Assembly: GCF_002531575.1 (NCBI RefSeq)
Contig: NZ_NWTI01000010.1
Coordinates: 124,001-188,000 of the forward strand
DNA from: Bradyrhizobium sp. Y36
Lineage (GTDB): Bacteria; Pseudomonadota; Alphaproteobacteria; Rhizobiales; Xanthobacteraceae
DNA length: 64,000 bases
Reading direction: 5' to 3'
In this document: piece after piece, positions 43,187 to 52,788 of the stretch
How positions within the stretch are numbered: the first letter of the stretch is position 1
Layout: the number at the start of each line of letters is the position of its first letter
Translations under genes and position numbers: made by a program
The notes under the pieces: model-generated
What the model was told of the DNA's origin: nothing
The model's database searches: none
What the model saw: only the letters and a program-made list of their open reading frames with translations

Positions 43187-43594
43187 ATGGCAGCAGATCG
43201 ACCCGCAAGCTGGCGCATGCCGAGCAGGAAAGAGATGGAAAAGCTGGCCGAGCAGTCTTCGGTGGGTAGGAACGCGTCGCCTGCGCCGGCGGTCGGCCCG
43301 GCGGATCCGTTGCCCTCCGCCTACTGGGACGCCCTCCTACGGGACGCGGGCGCCGACGCTAGACCGCCCGACCCCTTGATCCGGACGCAGCGTCTCTCTG
43401 AGATCACGCGCCATCTACTGCGGGTGACCTGCGGTAGGTGCAGTCGGATCGTCGAGATCCAGAAGGCGGACGCTACCAGGCTCTTCGGTCCGAAAGCCCT
43501 CTGGAAAGACGTCGGTCAGCGTTTGCTGGACAACACTTGCACGCAGCGCACCGGGCGCCATGAGGAAGATGGCTGCTCGCCGTCATACGACTGA
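43187..43594 (+). CDS. Hypothetical protein with CxxC motif
   Basis: 135 residues; an in-frame ATG at 43217 is an alternative start. The C-terminal half (RHLLRVTCGRCSRIVEIQKA, then a helix, then DNTCTQRTGRHEEDGC) has cysteines suited to one zinc site and resembles small proteins found beside SRAP genes in Bradyrhizobium-type genomes (from memory). It is followed by a second zinc-ribbon gene and the SRAP gene on the same strand. Confidence 0.65.
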   Translation: MAADRPASWRMPSRKEMEKLAEQSSVGRNASPAPAVGPADPLPSAYWDALLRDAGADARPPDPLIRTQRLSEITRHLLRVTCGRCSRIVEIQKADATRLFGPKALWKDVGQRLLDNTCTQRTGRHEEDGCSPSYD

Positions 43595-43686
43595 CGGCGC
43601 CCGGCCGTGGCGCCGAAGCACCATCCGACCCCGCTTAGCGGCGGCGACCGCAGGTCCTGCAGAAGTAGCTCGGCCGGGCCCGCGCC

Positions 43687-44056
43687 ATGACGGGCATCCT
43701 CGCCGCCCAAGCCGCCGAGGCCCGTGCCAAAGGTGAGGCCCTCATCCGTCAGGCGGACAAATTACTCTGCGAAGCTTTCAACGAGCGACTCTGGGCGGAC
43801 GGAGGCCCGATCAATCCCTCGCCGGCGATCGCTCAGGCCCTGAATGGCGGCTACCCTTGGCTCGAGATCGAGTGCTCGCGATGCAAGACCAAGTGGGACG
43901 TCGACTTGGCCGCGCTGCGCCATCCGCCCGACCACCTTCGTCCACGACCTGGCGAGCCGCCTCCGCTGCAGCAAGTGCGCCAAGGCAGGTCGCCGGCCCG
44001 CTGCCACGCTGCTACAGTTGGCGCAGCGCCCTCGCCAGGCCGCTCAGGAGACCTGA
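43687..44056 (+). pseudogene. Zinc-ribbon protein gene with a +1 frameshift
   Basis: From ATG 43687 the frame reads a helical N-terminus, then CSRCKTKWDVDLAALRHPP up to about 43929. The expected continuation (TTFVHDLASRLRCSKCAKAG, ending QAAQET and stop at 44056) is in the next frame. Removing one G at about 43930 restores a single ~122-residue protein with two CxxC pairs. The stop would lie 2 bp before the SRAP start. In the present frame translation runs into SRAP, producing an artificial fusion. Confidence 0.65.
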
Positions 44057-44058
44057 CG

Positions 44059-44790
44059 ATGTGCAATCTGTATTCAATCACCACCAACCAAGCCGCCATC
44101 AGCGCGCTGTTCCGCGTCGTCAACCGCTACGTCGGCAACCTCGCGCCGATGCCCGGCGTCTTTCCCGACTACAAGGCTCCGATCGTGCGCAATGGCGCCA
44201 ATGGCCGGGAGCTCGCGACCGCGCGGTGGGGCATGCCGTCGTCGTCGAAGGCCCTCATGGACGCCACGAAGAAACGGGCCGACAAGCTGCAGGCCAAGGG
44301 CAAGGAGGTCGATTTCAAGGAATTGCTCCGGATGGAGCCGGATTCCGGAACCACCAACATCCGCAACGTGAAGAGCAAACATTGGACCCGCTGGCTGAGT
44401 CCGGCGCACCGCTGCGTCGTTCCCTTCAACTCGTTCAGCGAGTTCAATAAGGCCGAGGGCGGCGATATCTGGTTCGCACTCGACGAGAGCCGTCCGCTCG
44501 TCTGCTTCGCCGGCATCTGGACCAACTGGACCTCGGTCCGGAAGGTCAAGGAAGGCGAGACCACCAACGACCTCTACTCGTTCCTGACGACGGAGCCGAA
44601 CGCGGAGGTCGGTGCCATCCATCCGAAGGCGATGCCGGTGATCCTGACGACGCCTGATGAGGTCGAGACCTGGATGACCGCACCGGCCGACGAGGCATTG
44701 AAGCTGCAGCGGCCGCTTCCGGACGGAACGCTGCGGATCGTCGCCCGCGGCGTGAAGGAAGATATCGTCGGGCCAGAAAAGGCACCATGA
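44059..44790 (+). CDS. SRAP (HMCES/YedK-type) abasic-site protein
   Basis: 243 residues from ATG 44059, with CAGGAGA 8 bp upstream. Cys2, the catalytic nucleophile that forms the thiazolidine crosslink to abasic sites, is exposed by Met removal (MCNLYS). Further SRAP motifs: LAPMPGVFPDY, TARWGMPSS, TTNIRNVKS (conserved Asn), RCVVPFNSFSEF (conserved Glu) and HPKAMPVILT (catalytic His region). It protects single-stranded DNA abasic sites and is autopeptidase-related. A decayed second copy lies at 55615-55926. Confidence 0.92.
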   Translation: MCNLYSITTNQAAISALFRVVNRYVGNLAPMPGVFPDYKAPIVRNGANGRELATARWGMPSSSKALMDATKKRADKLQAKGKEVDFKELLRMEPDSGTTNIRNVKSKHWTRWLSPAHRCVVPFNSFSEFNKAEGGDIWFALDESRPLVCFAGIWTNWTSVRKVKEGETTNDLYSFLTTEPNAEVGAIHPKAMPVILTTPDEVETWMTAPADEALKLQRPLPDGTLRIVARGVKEDIVGPEKAP

Positions 44791-44791
44791 C

Positions 44792-44809
44792 TGAGGGCGC
44801 AAACCCTCA
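44792..44809 (+). terminator. Short stem-loop after the SRAP gene
   Basis: TGAGGG-CGCAAA-CCCTCA begins 1 bp after the SRAP stop. The 6 bp stem is weak and lacks a T-run. The remaining sequence to 45001 has no gene. Confidence 0.35.
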
Positions 44810-45001
44810 ACATCAGCCGCTGCGGGTGGCATTCGGCTGGCTCCCTCTCGATTTCGAGAAGCGCACGCCGTCTTCTTGAGCGAATGGGTTCAGCAGGCTA
44901 ACATAAGCGTTGCACTCACCCACAAGCCTTCAGCTTAGCGCCCGGGACATCGGCTAATGCTGGATGGACAACCATCTCAAGATTAGAACCGCCCAGCCCA
45001 G

Positions 45002-45520
45002 TTACTTGCGGTATTGCTCGTCACCCACCTTTTCCATCCAGGTCACCGGACTTCCGTTCAAGGATTCCTGGATGGCGATATGGCTCATGGCCGTCGCCGG
45101 CGAAGCCCCGTGCCAGTGCTTCAGGCCGGGCGGAAACCAAACCACGTCGCCGGGGCGAACCTCTTCGATGGGTCCTCCGTCCTTCTGCACCCATCCAAAG
45201 CCCGAGGTGATGATCAGTGTCTGGCCGAGCGGATGCGTGTGCCAGGCCGTGCGAGCGCCCGGCTCGAACGTCACATGAGCGCCGCTTACCCGCGCAGGGT
45301 CGGGCGCCTGGAAAAGCGGGTCCACGCGCACCGCTCCGGTAAACCACTCAGCCGAGCCCTTGGTGGAGGGCCGCGATCCGCTTCGCTTGATGTCGATGTC
45401 CATGTCCTCATTCCTCTGTTTCGCGATCGACGGCTCCGCGCCGGCTCTCCTTGCGATGTACGCGGCGAGGCCAGCGGCCGTGGCCACCATGATGCCGCGA
45501 CGCGATGCGCTCTGAATCAT
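45002..45520 (-). CDS. Exported cupin-domain protein
   Basis: 172 residues from ATG 45520 (the frame is open further, but this start gives a clean signal). The N-terminus SRRGIMVATAAGLAAYIARR looks like a Tat or Sec leader. The cupin domain holds ARTAWHTHPLGQTLIITSG (His-His ligands) and PGDVVWFPPGLKHWHG, typical of metal-binding cupins of the quercetinase/oxidase-like small-protein class. It is downstream of the dehydrogenase genes and may act on the same compounds. Confidence 0.82.
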   Translation of the reverse strand: MIQSASRRGIMVATAAGLAAYIARRAGAEPSIAKQRNEDMDIDIKRSGSRPSTKGSAEWFTGAVRVDPLFQAPDPARVSGAHVTFEPGARTAWHTHPLGQTLIITSGFGWVQKDGGPIEEVRPGDVVWFPPGLKHWHGASPATAMSHIAIQESLNGSPVTWMEKVGDEQYRK

Positions 45521-45567
45521 GCCTCGGCTATTGTGGTCTCTTTGGAGGAAGCCTCCGCAGGGCCCAG

Positions 45568-47787
45568 TCAAGAGACCTCCGGTAGCCTATCGAGATGTTT
45601 GTCCAAGGTGACGGGATAATTGCGCACGCGCACGCCTGTCGCATTGTAGACGGCATTGGCGACGGCTGCCCCGACTCCGCATATGCCGAGCTCAGCCACG
45701 CCCTTCGCCTTCATCGGCGAGACCTTGTCGTCGGCCTCTTCGAGGAAGATCACTTCCTGATGCGGAATGTCGGCGTGGACGGGCACCTCGTAGCCGGCAA
45801 GGTCGTGATTGACGAAGAAACCGCGTCGCTTGTCGACCGCGAGCTCTTCCATCAGCGCGGCTCCAGCGCCCATGGTCATCGCTCCGATTACCTGGCTCCG
45901 CGCGGTCGTGGGATTGAGAATGCGGCCGGCCGCGCACACGGCCAGCATGCGGCGGATCCGGACCTCCCCGGTGAAGCCGTCAACCGCGGCCTCCACGAAG
46001 TGGGCTCCGAATGTGGATTGCTGGTAGCTCTTGTCCAGGCCTCCCCATTCGATCTTGTCCTCGGCGACGAGTTCGCCTTCGCGGACGGCGTCGGCAAGCT
46101 TCGCGGAACGGTTTCCACTCATCACATGGCCGTCCGAGAACGTCGCCTCCGCGGAGTTGAAGCCAAGCCGCTGCGCAACGGCTTCCCGAAGCTTTACGCA
46201 GGCCGCGTAGACCCCCGAAGTCGAACAGTTCGCACCGAACTGCCCTCCAGATCCGGCCGAAACGGGGAAGGCGGAATCGCCCAGACGAACCACGACTTTT
46301 CCGATGTCGACGCCCATCATCTCGGCGGCGGTCTGCGCGATGATCGTGTAGCTGCCGGTGCCGATGTCGGTCATATCGGTTTCGACAACGACAAGCCCAT
46401 CTCTCTCCAGCCGGACGCGCGCGCCGGAGGGAATGAGGAGATTGTTTCGGAAAGCGGCCGCGGTGCCCATGCCGAGGAGCCAGTGCCCGTCCCGCACGGC
46501 GCCAGGAGTCGCGCTCCGACGCGTCCAACCGAAACGTTCGGCACCCTCGCGCAAACAACGCACCAGGTTGCGCTGGGAGAAAGGACGGTCCGGCTTCTCG
46601 GGGTCGATCTGGGTGTCGTTGCGCACGCGCAGCTCGACGGGGTCGAGGCCCAGCTTCTCGGCAAGTTCGTCCATCGCGATCTCGAGCGCCATCATGCCAG
46701 GCGCCTCGCCGGGGGCGCGCATCGCGTTTCCTTCCGGCAGGTCCATGACGGCGAGCCGCATCGAGGTGAGACGATTAGCGCCGGCATACAGCAGCCTCGT
46801 TTGATTGGTCGCCGTCTCCGGCTGACCGTCGGGGAGATCGCCGGAGCCGCTTTCGTGCGCGATGGCAATGATGCGTCCATCCGCGCCCGCCCCGATCCGG
46901 ATTCGCTGCCGCGTGGCGGGGCGGTGCGTCGTATTGTTCGGAATGAACGGGCGCGGCAATGCTACCTTAACCGGCCTGCCGGACGCCTTCGCTCCCAGCG
47001 CGGCCATCACCGCGTCAGAACGCAGGAACAGCTTGCAGCCAAAGCCGCCGCCGATGTACGGCGACACGAACCGCACGTTGTCCTTAGGGATACCCAGCGT
47101 GGTTGCAAGATCCGTCCTTCCCCAGTCTATCATCTGGTTTGACGTCCACACCGTCAGCTTGTCGCCGTTCCAGGCAGCGATCGAAGCATGAGGCTCCATC
47201 ATCGAGTGGCTCTGGTCCGGGGTCGCGTATAGCTCGTCGAGCTTCACCGGCGCTTGAGCGAAAGCCTGTTCGAATTCCCCGGTACGACTTTCGGGCGGCG
47301 CATCCTTTTCGGGACTGTTGGGGTCCTTTGCAAGAGGAGCAGTTTTCAGCGCTTCTTCGAGATCGAATCTTCCATCCGCGTGCGCGTATTCGACGCGTAT
47401 CAGCGCCGCTGCGGCCGTCGCTTGCTCGAAGGTCTCCGCCACGACCACCGCGATTGCCTGGTGATAGTGATCGATCTCAGGGCCGCCAAGCAGTTTGGCT
47501 GTGTTGAATTTGCCCTTGCCGAGCTTGCCGGCGTTCTCGGCGGTCACGACCGTGAGAACCCCAGGCGCGCGCTCCGCCTCCGCGAGATTCATGCTGGCGA
47601 TGCGCCCCTTGCCGATCGCAGATCCGACGATGGCCCCATAGGCCGGATTGGTCACAACGTCGTGGTGCTCATAGGCATACGGCGCTCTTCCCGTCGTCTT
47701 CAAGGGGCCGTCGATGCGGGGATGTGCTCGTCCCACCACCTGCATGCGGTCGATTGGGTTGGCTTCGGCGGGTCTATCGAATTTCAT
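45568..47787 (-). CDS. paoC: Molybdopterin subunit of a PaoABC-type aldehyde dehydrogenase
   Basis: 739 residues, xanthine-oxidase-family large subunit. Seen: the N-terminal VGRAHPRIDGPLKTTGRAPY, cofactor-binding GGGFGCK, and the catalytic Glu in AKGVAELGICGVG near the C-terminus. It binds the molybdenum cofactor and oxidises aldehydes. Each gene of the trio overlaps the next by 4 bp. In E. coli PaoABC is periplasmic, and the Tat signal on the Fe-S subunit here supports the same location. Confidence 0.93.
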   Translation of the reverse strand: MKFDRPAEANPIDRMQVVGRAHPRIDGPLKTTGRAPYAYEHHDVVTNPAYGAIVGSAIGKGRIASMNLAEAERAPGVLTVVTAENAGKLGKGKFNTAKLLGGPEIDHYHQAIAVVVAETFEQATAAAALIRVEYAHADGRFDLEEALKTAPLAKDPNSPEKDAPPESRTGEFEQAFAQAPVKLDELYATPDQSHSMMEPHASIAAWNGDKLTVWTSNQMIDWGRTDLATTLGIPKDNVRFVSPYIGGGFGCKLFLRSDAVMAALGAKASGRPVKVALPRPFIPNNTTHRPATRQRIRIGAGADGRIIAIAHESGSGDLPDGQPETATNQTRLLYAGANRLTSMRLAVMDLPEGNAMRAPGEAPGMMALEIAMDELAEKLGLDPVELRVRNDTQIDPEKPDRPFSQRNLVRCLREGAERFGWTRRSATPGAVRDGHWLLGMGTAAAFRNNLLIPSGARVRLERDGLVVVETDMTDIGTGSYTIIAQTAAEMMGVDIGKVVVRLGDSAFPVSAGSGGQFGANCSTSGVYAACVKLREAVAQRLGFNSAEATFSDGHVMSGNRSAKLADAVREGELVAEDKIEWGGLDKSYQQSTFGAHFVEAAVDGFTGEVRIRRMLAVCAAGRILNPTTARSQVIGAMTMGAGAALMEELAVDKRRGFFVNHDLAGYEVPVHADIPHQEVIFLEEADDKVSPMKAKGVAELGICGVGAAVANAVYNATGVRVRNYPVTLDKHLDRLPEVS

Positions 47788-48737
47788 TGCTGCCTCGCAT
47801 CGTTCAGAGCGGCGGCAACCGTCCGCTCGACCAGGGGTATCTTGAACGCGTTATCGGTTGTCGGCTTCGCGTCGGCGAGCAACCGCGCCGAGAAGGACTT
47901 TGGACCTTTAGGCAGATCGGCTTCGGCGTCTTCGACCCGCCAAGGCTTGTGAGCGACACCGCCGACGGCCACCCGTCCGGACCCGTCCCGCTGCACGACG
48001 GCCGCAACGGAGACCAGCGCGAACGCGTAGGACGCCCGATCTCTGACCTTTCTGTAAACATGGATGCCGCCGACCGGCCGCGGCAGCGTCACGGCCGTGA
48101 TCAGTTCGCCGTCGGCCAAGGTCGTTTCGATGTGCGGGCTATCCCCCGGCAGGCGGTGGAATTCGGCGATCGGGATTTTGCGCGTTCGACCCATCTCATC
48201 GACGGTCTCTACCTCGGCGTCAAGCGCGCGCATGGCGACGGCCATATCCGAGGGGTTGGTCGCAATGCACGCTTTGCTGGTTCCGATCACGCCCAATTGT
48301 CGGCTGAAACCCTCGATAGCTGCGCAGCCGGAGCCGGGATTTCGTTTGTTGCAGGGTTGATTAGTATCGTAGAAGTAGGGACAGCGCGTGCGCTGGAGCA
48401 GATTGCCGGCCGTCGTCGCCTTGTTGCGGAGCTGGCCTGAGGCGCCGGCGAGGAGCGCGCGGCTGAGCACGCCGTAATCCTTCCGGACGCGCATGTCGGC
48501 GGCAAGCGTCGTGTTCCTGACTAACGCGCCGATGCGGAGTCCGCCGTTCTGGGTATTCTCGATCTTGTCGAGGCCGAGGCCGTTGACGTCGATGAGATGT
48601 TGCGGTGTTTCGATCTCGAGCTTCATCAGGTCGAGAAGGTTGGTCCCCCCGGCGATGAATTTCGCGCCCAGCGTCTCGCGCGCCTTGGCTGCCGCTTCCT
48701 GGGGCGAGGTGGCGCGTTCGTAGGTGAATTCCTTCAT
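47784..48737 (-). CDS. paoB: FAD-binding subunit of a PaoABC-type dehydrogenase
   Basis: 317 residues: the FAD-binding motif AGGTNLLDLMK near residue 32 and QLRNKATTAGNLLQRTRC, then CNKRNPGSGCAA. The extra cysteines are the signature of the PaoB subunit, which carries a [4Fe-4S] cluster. It transfers electrons from the molybdenum centre via Fe-S to FAD. Overlaps both neighbours by 4 bp. Confidence 0.92.
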   Translation of the reverse strand: MKEFTYERATSPQEAAAKARETLGAKFIAGGTNLLDLMKLEIETPQHLIDVNGLGLDKIENTQNGGLRIGALVRNTTLAADMRVRKDYGVLSRALLAGASGQLRNKATTAGNLLQRTRCPYFYDTNQPCNKRNPGSGCAAIEGFSRQLGVIGTSKACIATNPSDMAVAMRALDAEVETVDEMGRTRKIPIAEFHRLPGDSPHIETTLADGELITAVTLPRPVGGIHVYRKVRDRASYAFALVSVAAVVQRDGSGRVAVGGVAHKPWRVEDAEADLPKGPKSFSARLLADAKPTTDNAFKIPLVERTVAAALNDARQQ

Positions 48738-49375
48738 GTGCTGCTCCCAGCGACGTCTGCGATCGCCTCGGCGATATTGGAGTAGGCGCCGCAGCGGCAG
48801 ATGTTGCCGCTCATGCGCTCGCGCAGTTCGGCGTTCGTCAGAACAGGAGCAACGGTCAGGTCGTGGCTGACATGGCTCGGGATTCCCGCCTTGATCTCAT
48901 CGAGCACCGCTACGGCCGAGCAGATCTGCCCGGGCGTGCAATAACCGCACTGATAGCCATCATGTTTGACGAAAGCCGCCTGCATGGGATGAAGCTGCTC
49001 CGGCTGGCCCAATCCCTCGATCGTGGTGATCCTGTCACCTTCGTGCATGACGGCGAGCGTGAGACACGAATTGATGCGGACTCCGTTCACAATCACGGTG
49101 CAGGCCCCGCACTGACCGTGGTCGCATCCCTTCTTGGTGCCCGTCAGGCTGAGATTCTCCCGCAGGGCATCAAGAAGCGTGGTGCGGTTGTCGACTTGAA
49201 GGCTGCGCAGCTTTCCGTTCACCTCGAACGCTACGCCGGTTGGACGCTGCGAGAGCCTTTGACTCGACGATTGCGGTTGCGCCTTTGTGCCGGGAACGAC
49301 GCCGACCATGGCCGTCGCAGTTCCCGCAGCGAGAAGGTGCCGCCTCGATACTTCCAGTTTGACCGGTTTTGGCAT
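48734..49375 (-). CDS. paoA: [2Fe-2S] subunit of a PaoABC-type dehydrogenase, Tat-exported
   Basis: 213 residues from ATG 49375, with GGAG upstream (the frame extends to 49483 but this start places the Tat signal SRRHLLAAG correctly). The first [2Fe-2S] cluster is in GCDHGQCGACTV, the second in GYQCGYCTPGQ and NICRCGAYSN. It is the first gene of paoABC and would carry the complex to the periplasm. Confidence 0.93.
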   Translation of the reverse strand: MPKPVKLEVSRRHLLAAGTATAMVGVVPGTKAQPQSSSQRLSQRPTGVAFEVNGKLRSLQVDNRTTLLDALRENLSLTGTKKGCDHGQCGACTVIVNGVRINSCLTLAVMHEGDRITTIEGLGQPEQLHPMQAAFVKHDGYQCGYCTPGQICSAVAVLDEIKAGIPSHVSHDLTVAPVLTNAELRERMSGNICRCGAYSNIAEAIADVAGSST

Positions 49376-49755
49376 GTCGTCTCCTGGTTTTCCGCCAACC
49401 TTCGGCATGTTCCGAGGTCTAATTCCCATGTCGGTCAGGGGTTCGAATGCGCGGCGATTGATGAAACGATGAGCCGTTCTCACGAATGGAACTTTGTGGT
49501 CCGATCAAGATGGCCGGGGAGCGGTTAGATTCAGAGTTTTCCCGGGATCGATCGCGCCGAGTGGTGCGACCTGCCATCGGTCCTAAAAGGGGCCAGCACT
49601 ATGACTGATCCCTTCGATTCTCCCAGCCATCCCGATTTGTACGACGGCAACGGTCAGAAGCCTTTTCAGCGTCGACATGGTGCCTGCCTGATTGTAGCGG
49701 CAGCTTCGCGGATCAACAGCTACCAAGATGACGCCGAAGGGCATCGTTCCGTCCT
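49376..49755. other. Intergenic stretch upstream of paoABC
   Basis: 380 bp presumably containing the paoABC promoter. A 52-codon plus-strand frame at 49601-49759 (MTDPFDSPSHPD start) overlaps the end of the next gene and has no ribosome site; it is probably not a gene. Confidence 0.35.
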
Positions 49756-50535
49756 CTAGTGAGGCCGCTTTTCAATCACATCCTTGACCACGGGCGCCGC
49801 CGAAAATGCGTTGGGCCACCCAGAGTAAAAGGCGAGATGGCCGAGCACCTCGCCGGCCTCGTCCCTCGTCAGTCCGTTGTCCATCGCGCGGTTCAGATGA
49901 TACGTGATCTGCGCGACCTGACCGGTGGCAATGAGCGCACTGACCGTGACCAGGCTGCGGTCGCGCGGCGCGAGCGCCGGCCTCAGCCAGAGGTCCCGGA
50001 ACAGAGCGTCGGTCGTGTACTGGACGAGGCTCGGGGTGATCTGGCCGAACTGCTCTCCGACCCGCGTGGCCCGCTGCTTCTCAGCGGCCTCGTCGAGCGG
50101 GAGCTGGGGTCCCGAGGCCGGCGGGAGCCGGTCGGCTCCGATGTTGCGACTCTTGAATACCTCGCGCACCGCAGGGATCGCATCCATCGCGTTCGCCCAA
50201 CCGGTGTAGAACGCGAGATGCGTGATGATTTCGGATATCTCAGACGGCTTCACGCCGTTGTCGAGCGCGAGCGCCAGGTAGTGCGGCAGATCGACGGTCT
50301 GGTCGCGGGCGATCAGCGCGGCCAGGGTGACAATGCCGCGGTCACGGCGGGACAGCCCCGGTCGCTTCCACAAGTCGTCGACGACGAATTTCTGCGCATA
50401 AGCTTCGAGCGCCGGCGCGACGGCGCGGAGATCTTCGGGCTTAAGCATGGCGTCGGCTCCTTGGTTAGATGGCTGCGCGCCGGCCGCGCCGGCGAAGAGG
50501 CAGAACGAGATCAACGTCGATGCGAGCGTTCTCAT
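49756..50535 (-). CDS. Exported carboxymuconolactone decarboxylase-like protein with two CMD domains
   Basis: 259 residues from ATG 50535 (ATGA overlap with the transporter gene). A clear signal peptide at 1-20 ends in AGAAGAQ. Two CMD domains follow, each with the repeat LSRRDRGIVTLAALIA / LAPRDRSLVTVSALIA and a ...ITHLAFYTGWANA / LGHLAFYSGWPNA element. There is no CxxC, so it is not an AhpD-type peroxidase. Reaction unknown. Confidence 0.85.
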   Translation of the reverse strand: MRTLASTLISFCLFAGAAGAQPSNQGADAMLKPEDLRAVAPALEAYAQKFVVDDLWKRPGLSRRDRGIVTLAALIARDQTVDLPHYLALALDNGVKPSEISEIITHLAFYTGWANAMDAIPAVREVFKSRNIGADRLPPASGPQLPLDEAAEKQRATRVGEQFGQITPSLVQYTTDALFRDLWLRPALAPRDRSLVTVSALIATGQVAQITYHLNRAMDNGLTRDEAGEVLGHLAFYSGWPNAFSAAPVVKDVIEKRPH

Positions 50536-51740
50536 TGCGGATTTCCTTCCGATATCGAGGGGTTCGCGATCAGCCACCACGCGACGAGCGCAGCGCAGAG
50601 CACCGTGCCGGCACTGGCGAGAAACACGGTGTTCAGCCTTGCGTCGGCCGCGATCAGGCCAAGTGCAGGACTCGCCAGTCCTTGAGCGAGATCCAGGAAC
50701 GCCGTGTAGGCTCCCATGGCGAGGCCACGGCTCTGCGACGGTACCCGGCGCACCGCCTCCACGCCGAAGCCGGGATAAACCAGCGAGAAGCCGAAGCCGG
50801 TGAGCGCGGCGCCGGCAAGCGCCATCTCCGGGCGGACGGCCAACCAGATCAGCGCCTGGCCGCCCGCTTCAACCACAGCGAAGATCAGCGCGACTTTCGC
50901 GCCGCCGATCGCGTCCGCTAGATGACTGAGGAATATCCGCGCCAGAATGAAAGCGAGGGCATAGGACGTGTAGGCCAGCCAACCGTTGGCCCAACCTTGA
51001 CGCGCGAACAGCAAGGCGACGAACGTCGTCACCGCACCGAAGCCTACGCTGCCCAGTGCAGAGCCCAATCCCGGCACCCATACAGCACCGAGAACTTCGG
51101 CGAAGGAAAAGCGGGCATGGACAACCGGCGCAACCGTCCGGAGCGGAGCAACGATCAGCAGGGTCAGCAGCGGCGCTGCGGCCGTCGCCGCTCCGATCGC
51201 GACGAACCCGTGAGAGGCGTAGAGCACAGCCCCGGCCGGTGCCCCGACCGCGAAGGCCGCGAACATCGCCGAACCCACCCAGGCGATGACCTTGCCTGTG
51301 CTGCGGGAATCCGCGAGCGCCAGCCCCCAGCTCACGGCAGCCGTGATGATGAAGCTTTCGGCGCCGCCGAGCAGCCCTCGCCCCAGCAGAAGTATCGCCA
51401 CCGAGATCCGAGGGATCTCACTAAAGCCGAGTGAAAGCAGGTAAAGCACGCCGGAAGCTGCGGCCGCGAGCAGGCCGACGACCACACCGCGCTTTGCGCC
51501 CCGGCTGTCGGAGAAATTGCCCGCCCACGGTCGCGAGACCAGAGAAGCAGCGAACTGGCTGCCGGCGACGAGCCCGACCACGAAGGTACTTTGGCTCAAC
51601 CCATCGTGCACATGGAGCGGAAGGACAGGCATCGCGACGCCGATGACGAGAAAGGCGACGAAAACCACCGCCATAATCGGCCAAAGGATAGTCGCGAGGC
51701 TTTGCGCCGCAGCGGTCTCTGGCATCACTGTATCTGACAT
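50532..51740 (-). CDS. MFS transporter
   Basis: 402 residues with about 12 hydrophobic segments. The motif-A-like loop is RPWAGNFSDSRGAKRG, between helices 2 and 3, and a second GYGVEAVRR-like loop occurs near the middle. Similar to drug/sugar efflux MFS proteins. It is in the operon with the CMD protein and alcohol dehydrogenase, so export of a substrate or product is possible. Confidence 0.85.
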   Translation of the reverse strand: MSDTVMPETAAAQSLATILWPIMAVVFVAFLVIGVAMPVLPLHVHDGLSQSTFVVGLVAGSQFAASLVSRPWAGNFSDSRGAKRGVVVGLLAAAASGVLYLLSLGFSEIPRISVAILLLGRGLLGGAESFIITAAVSWGLALADSRSTGKVIAWVGSAMFAAFAVGAPAGAVLYASHGFVAIGAATAAAPLLTLLIVAPLRTVAPVVHARFSFAEVLGAVWVPGLGSALGSVGFGAVTTFVALLFARQGWANGWLAYTSYALAFILARIFLSHLADAIGGAKVALIFAVVEAGGQALIWLAVRPEMALAGAALTGFGFSLVYPGFGVEAVRRVPSQSRGLAMGAYTAFLDLAQGLASPALGLIAADARLNTVFLASAGTVLCAALVAWWLIANPSISEGNPQ

Positions 51741-51758
51741 CGCGATAGCGCCTCAGCC

Positions 51759-52775
51759 TTACACCGTCAGCATCGTCTTGATCGCTCGCCGTTCGTCCAT
51801 CGCGCGATATCCTTCCGCGACTTCGGCAAGCGGCAGCGTGAGATCGAACACTTTCCCGGGCTTGATTCTGCCCTTGAGGACGCGGTCCATAAGATCAGGC
51901 AGAAAGCGACGGACCGGGGCCGGGCCACCGAGCATGCGCCGTTGCGCGAAGAACATCGCCTGTCCGTCGAAGGTGACGCCATGCGGCACCCCGACATAGC
52001 CGATCGATCCACCGGGACGGACGGAATCGATGGCCTGCGTCATGGATTCCTGCGTACCGACGCACTCCAGGACGGAGTCCGCACCGACCCCGGCCGTGAG
52101 CTCCTTCACGCGTTCTATCCCCGCAGCCCCCCGTTCGGCCACGACGTCGGTCGCGCCGAAGTCCCGCGCCAATTCCTGCCGACTCTTGTGCCGGCTCATC
52201 GCGATGATCCGTTCCGCGCCCATTTCCTTCGCGGCCAAGACGCCCATCAGTCCCACCGCTCCGTCGCCCACGACGGCTACCGTGGACCCTTGCCGCACAT
52301 TGGCGGCATCGGCTGCGTACCACCCCGTGCCCAACACGTCGGAGGTCGCCAGCAGATGCGGAATGAGATCGTCCCCGGGCAGCTCTGCGGTGGCGACCAG
52401 CGTCCCGTCGGCCAGCGGAACGCGCGCGTACGGCGCCTGCGCGCCCGTCATGAATTCGCGCTGCACGCAGGACGACTGAAAGCCGAACTTGCAGTGCGGG
52501 CAGGTGTTATCCGAAAGGCAGAACGAGCCGACGACGAATTGGCCGGGCCGCACGGTCCTGACCGCGCCACCGACCTCCACGACGACACCGCAATATTCGT
52601 GACCCATATGGGCCGGCCCATCGGTCGGTTGCAGCCCGCGATATGGCCACAGATCCGACCCGCAGATGCAGGTGGCCGACAGCTTGATGATGGCGTCGGT
52701 CGGCTTGACGATCTTCGGATCCTCGACCCGTTCGAAACGGACGTCGCGGGGGCCGTACATGACTGTTGCTAACAC
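51759..52775 (-). CDS. Zinc-dependent alcohol dehydrogenase (MDR family)
   Basis: 338 residues. Catalytic zinc ligands: Cys in CICGSDLWPY and His-Glu in MGHEYCG. Structural zinc: the Cys cluster CLSDNTCPHCKFGFQSSC. NAD(P)-binding motif GDGAVGLMGVLAA. Oxidises alcohols or reduces aldehydes. Same strand and close spacing (18 bp to the MFS gene, 13 bp from the cyclophilin-like gene) suggest one operon with the neighbours. Confidence 0.9.
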   Translation of the reverse strand: MLATVMYGPRDVRFERVEDPKIVKPTDAIIKLSATCICGSDLWPYRGLQPTDGPAHMGHEYCGVVVEVGGAVRTVRPGQFVVGSFCLSDNTCPHCKFGFQSSCVQREFMTGAQAPYARVPLADGTLVATAELPGDDLIPHLLATSDVLGTGWYAADAANVRQGSTVAVVGDGAVGLMGVLAAKEMGAERIIAMSRHKSRQELARDFGATDVVAERGAAGIERVKELTAGVGADSVLECVGTQESMTQAIDSVRPGGSIGYVGVPHGVTFDGQAMFFAQRRMLGGPAPVRRFLPDLMDRVLKGRIKPGKVFDLTLPLAEVAEGYRAMDERRAIKTMLTV

Positions 52776-52788
52776 GGCTGTTCTCCTC

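Noticed and set aside
43687..44790. Single 367-residue fusion of a zinc-ribbon protein with SRAP
   Set aside because: SRAP needs a free Cys2 after Met removal, and the zinc-ribbon gene continues in another frame; the fusion is a product of a one-base insertion.
49601..49759. 52-codon plus-strand gene upstream of paoA
   Set aside because: No ribosome site, overlaps the CMD gene end and has no recognisable pattern.
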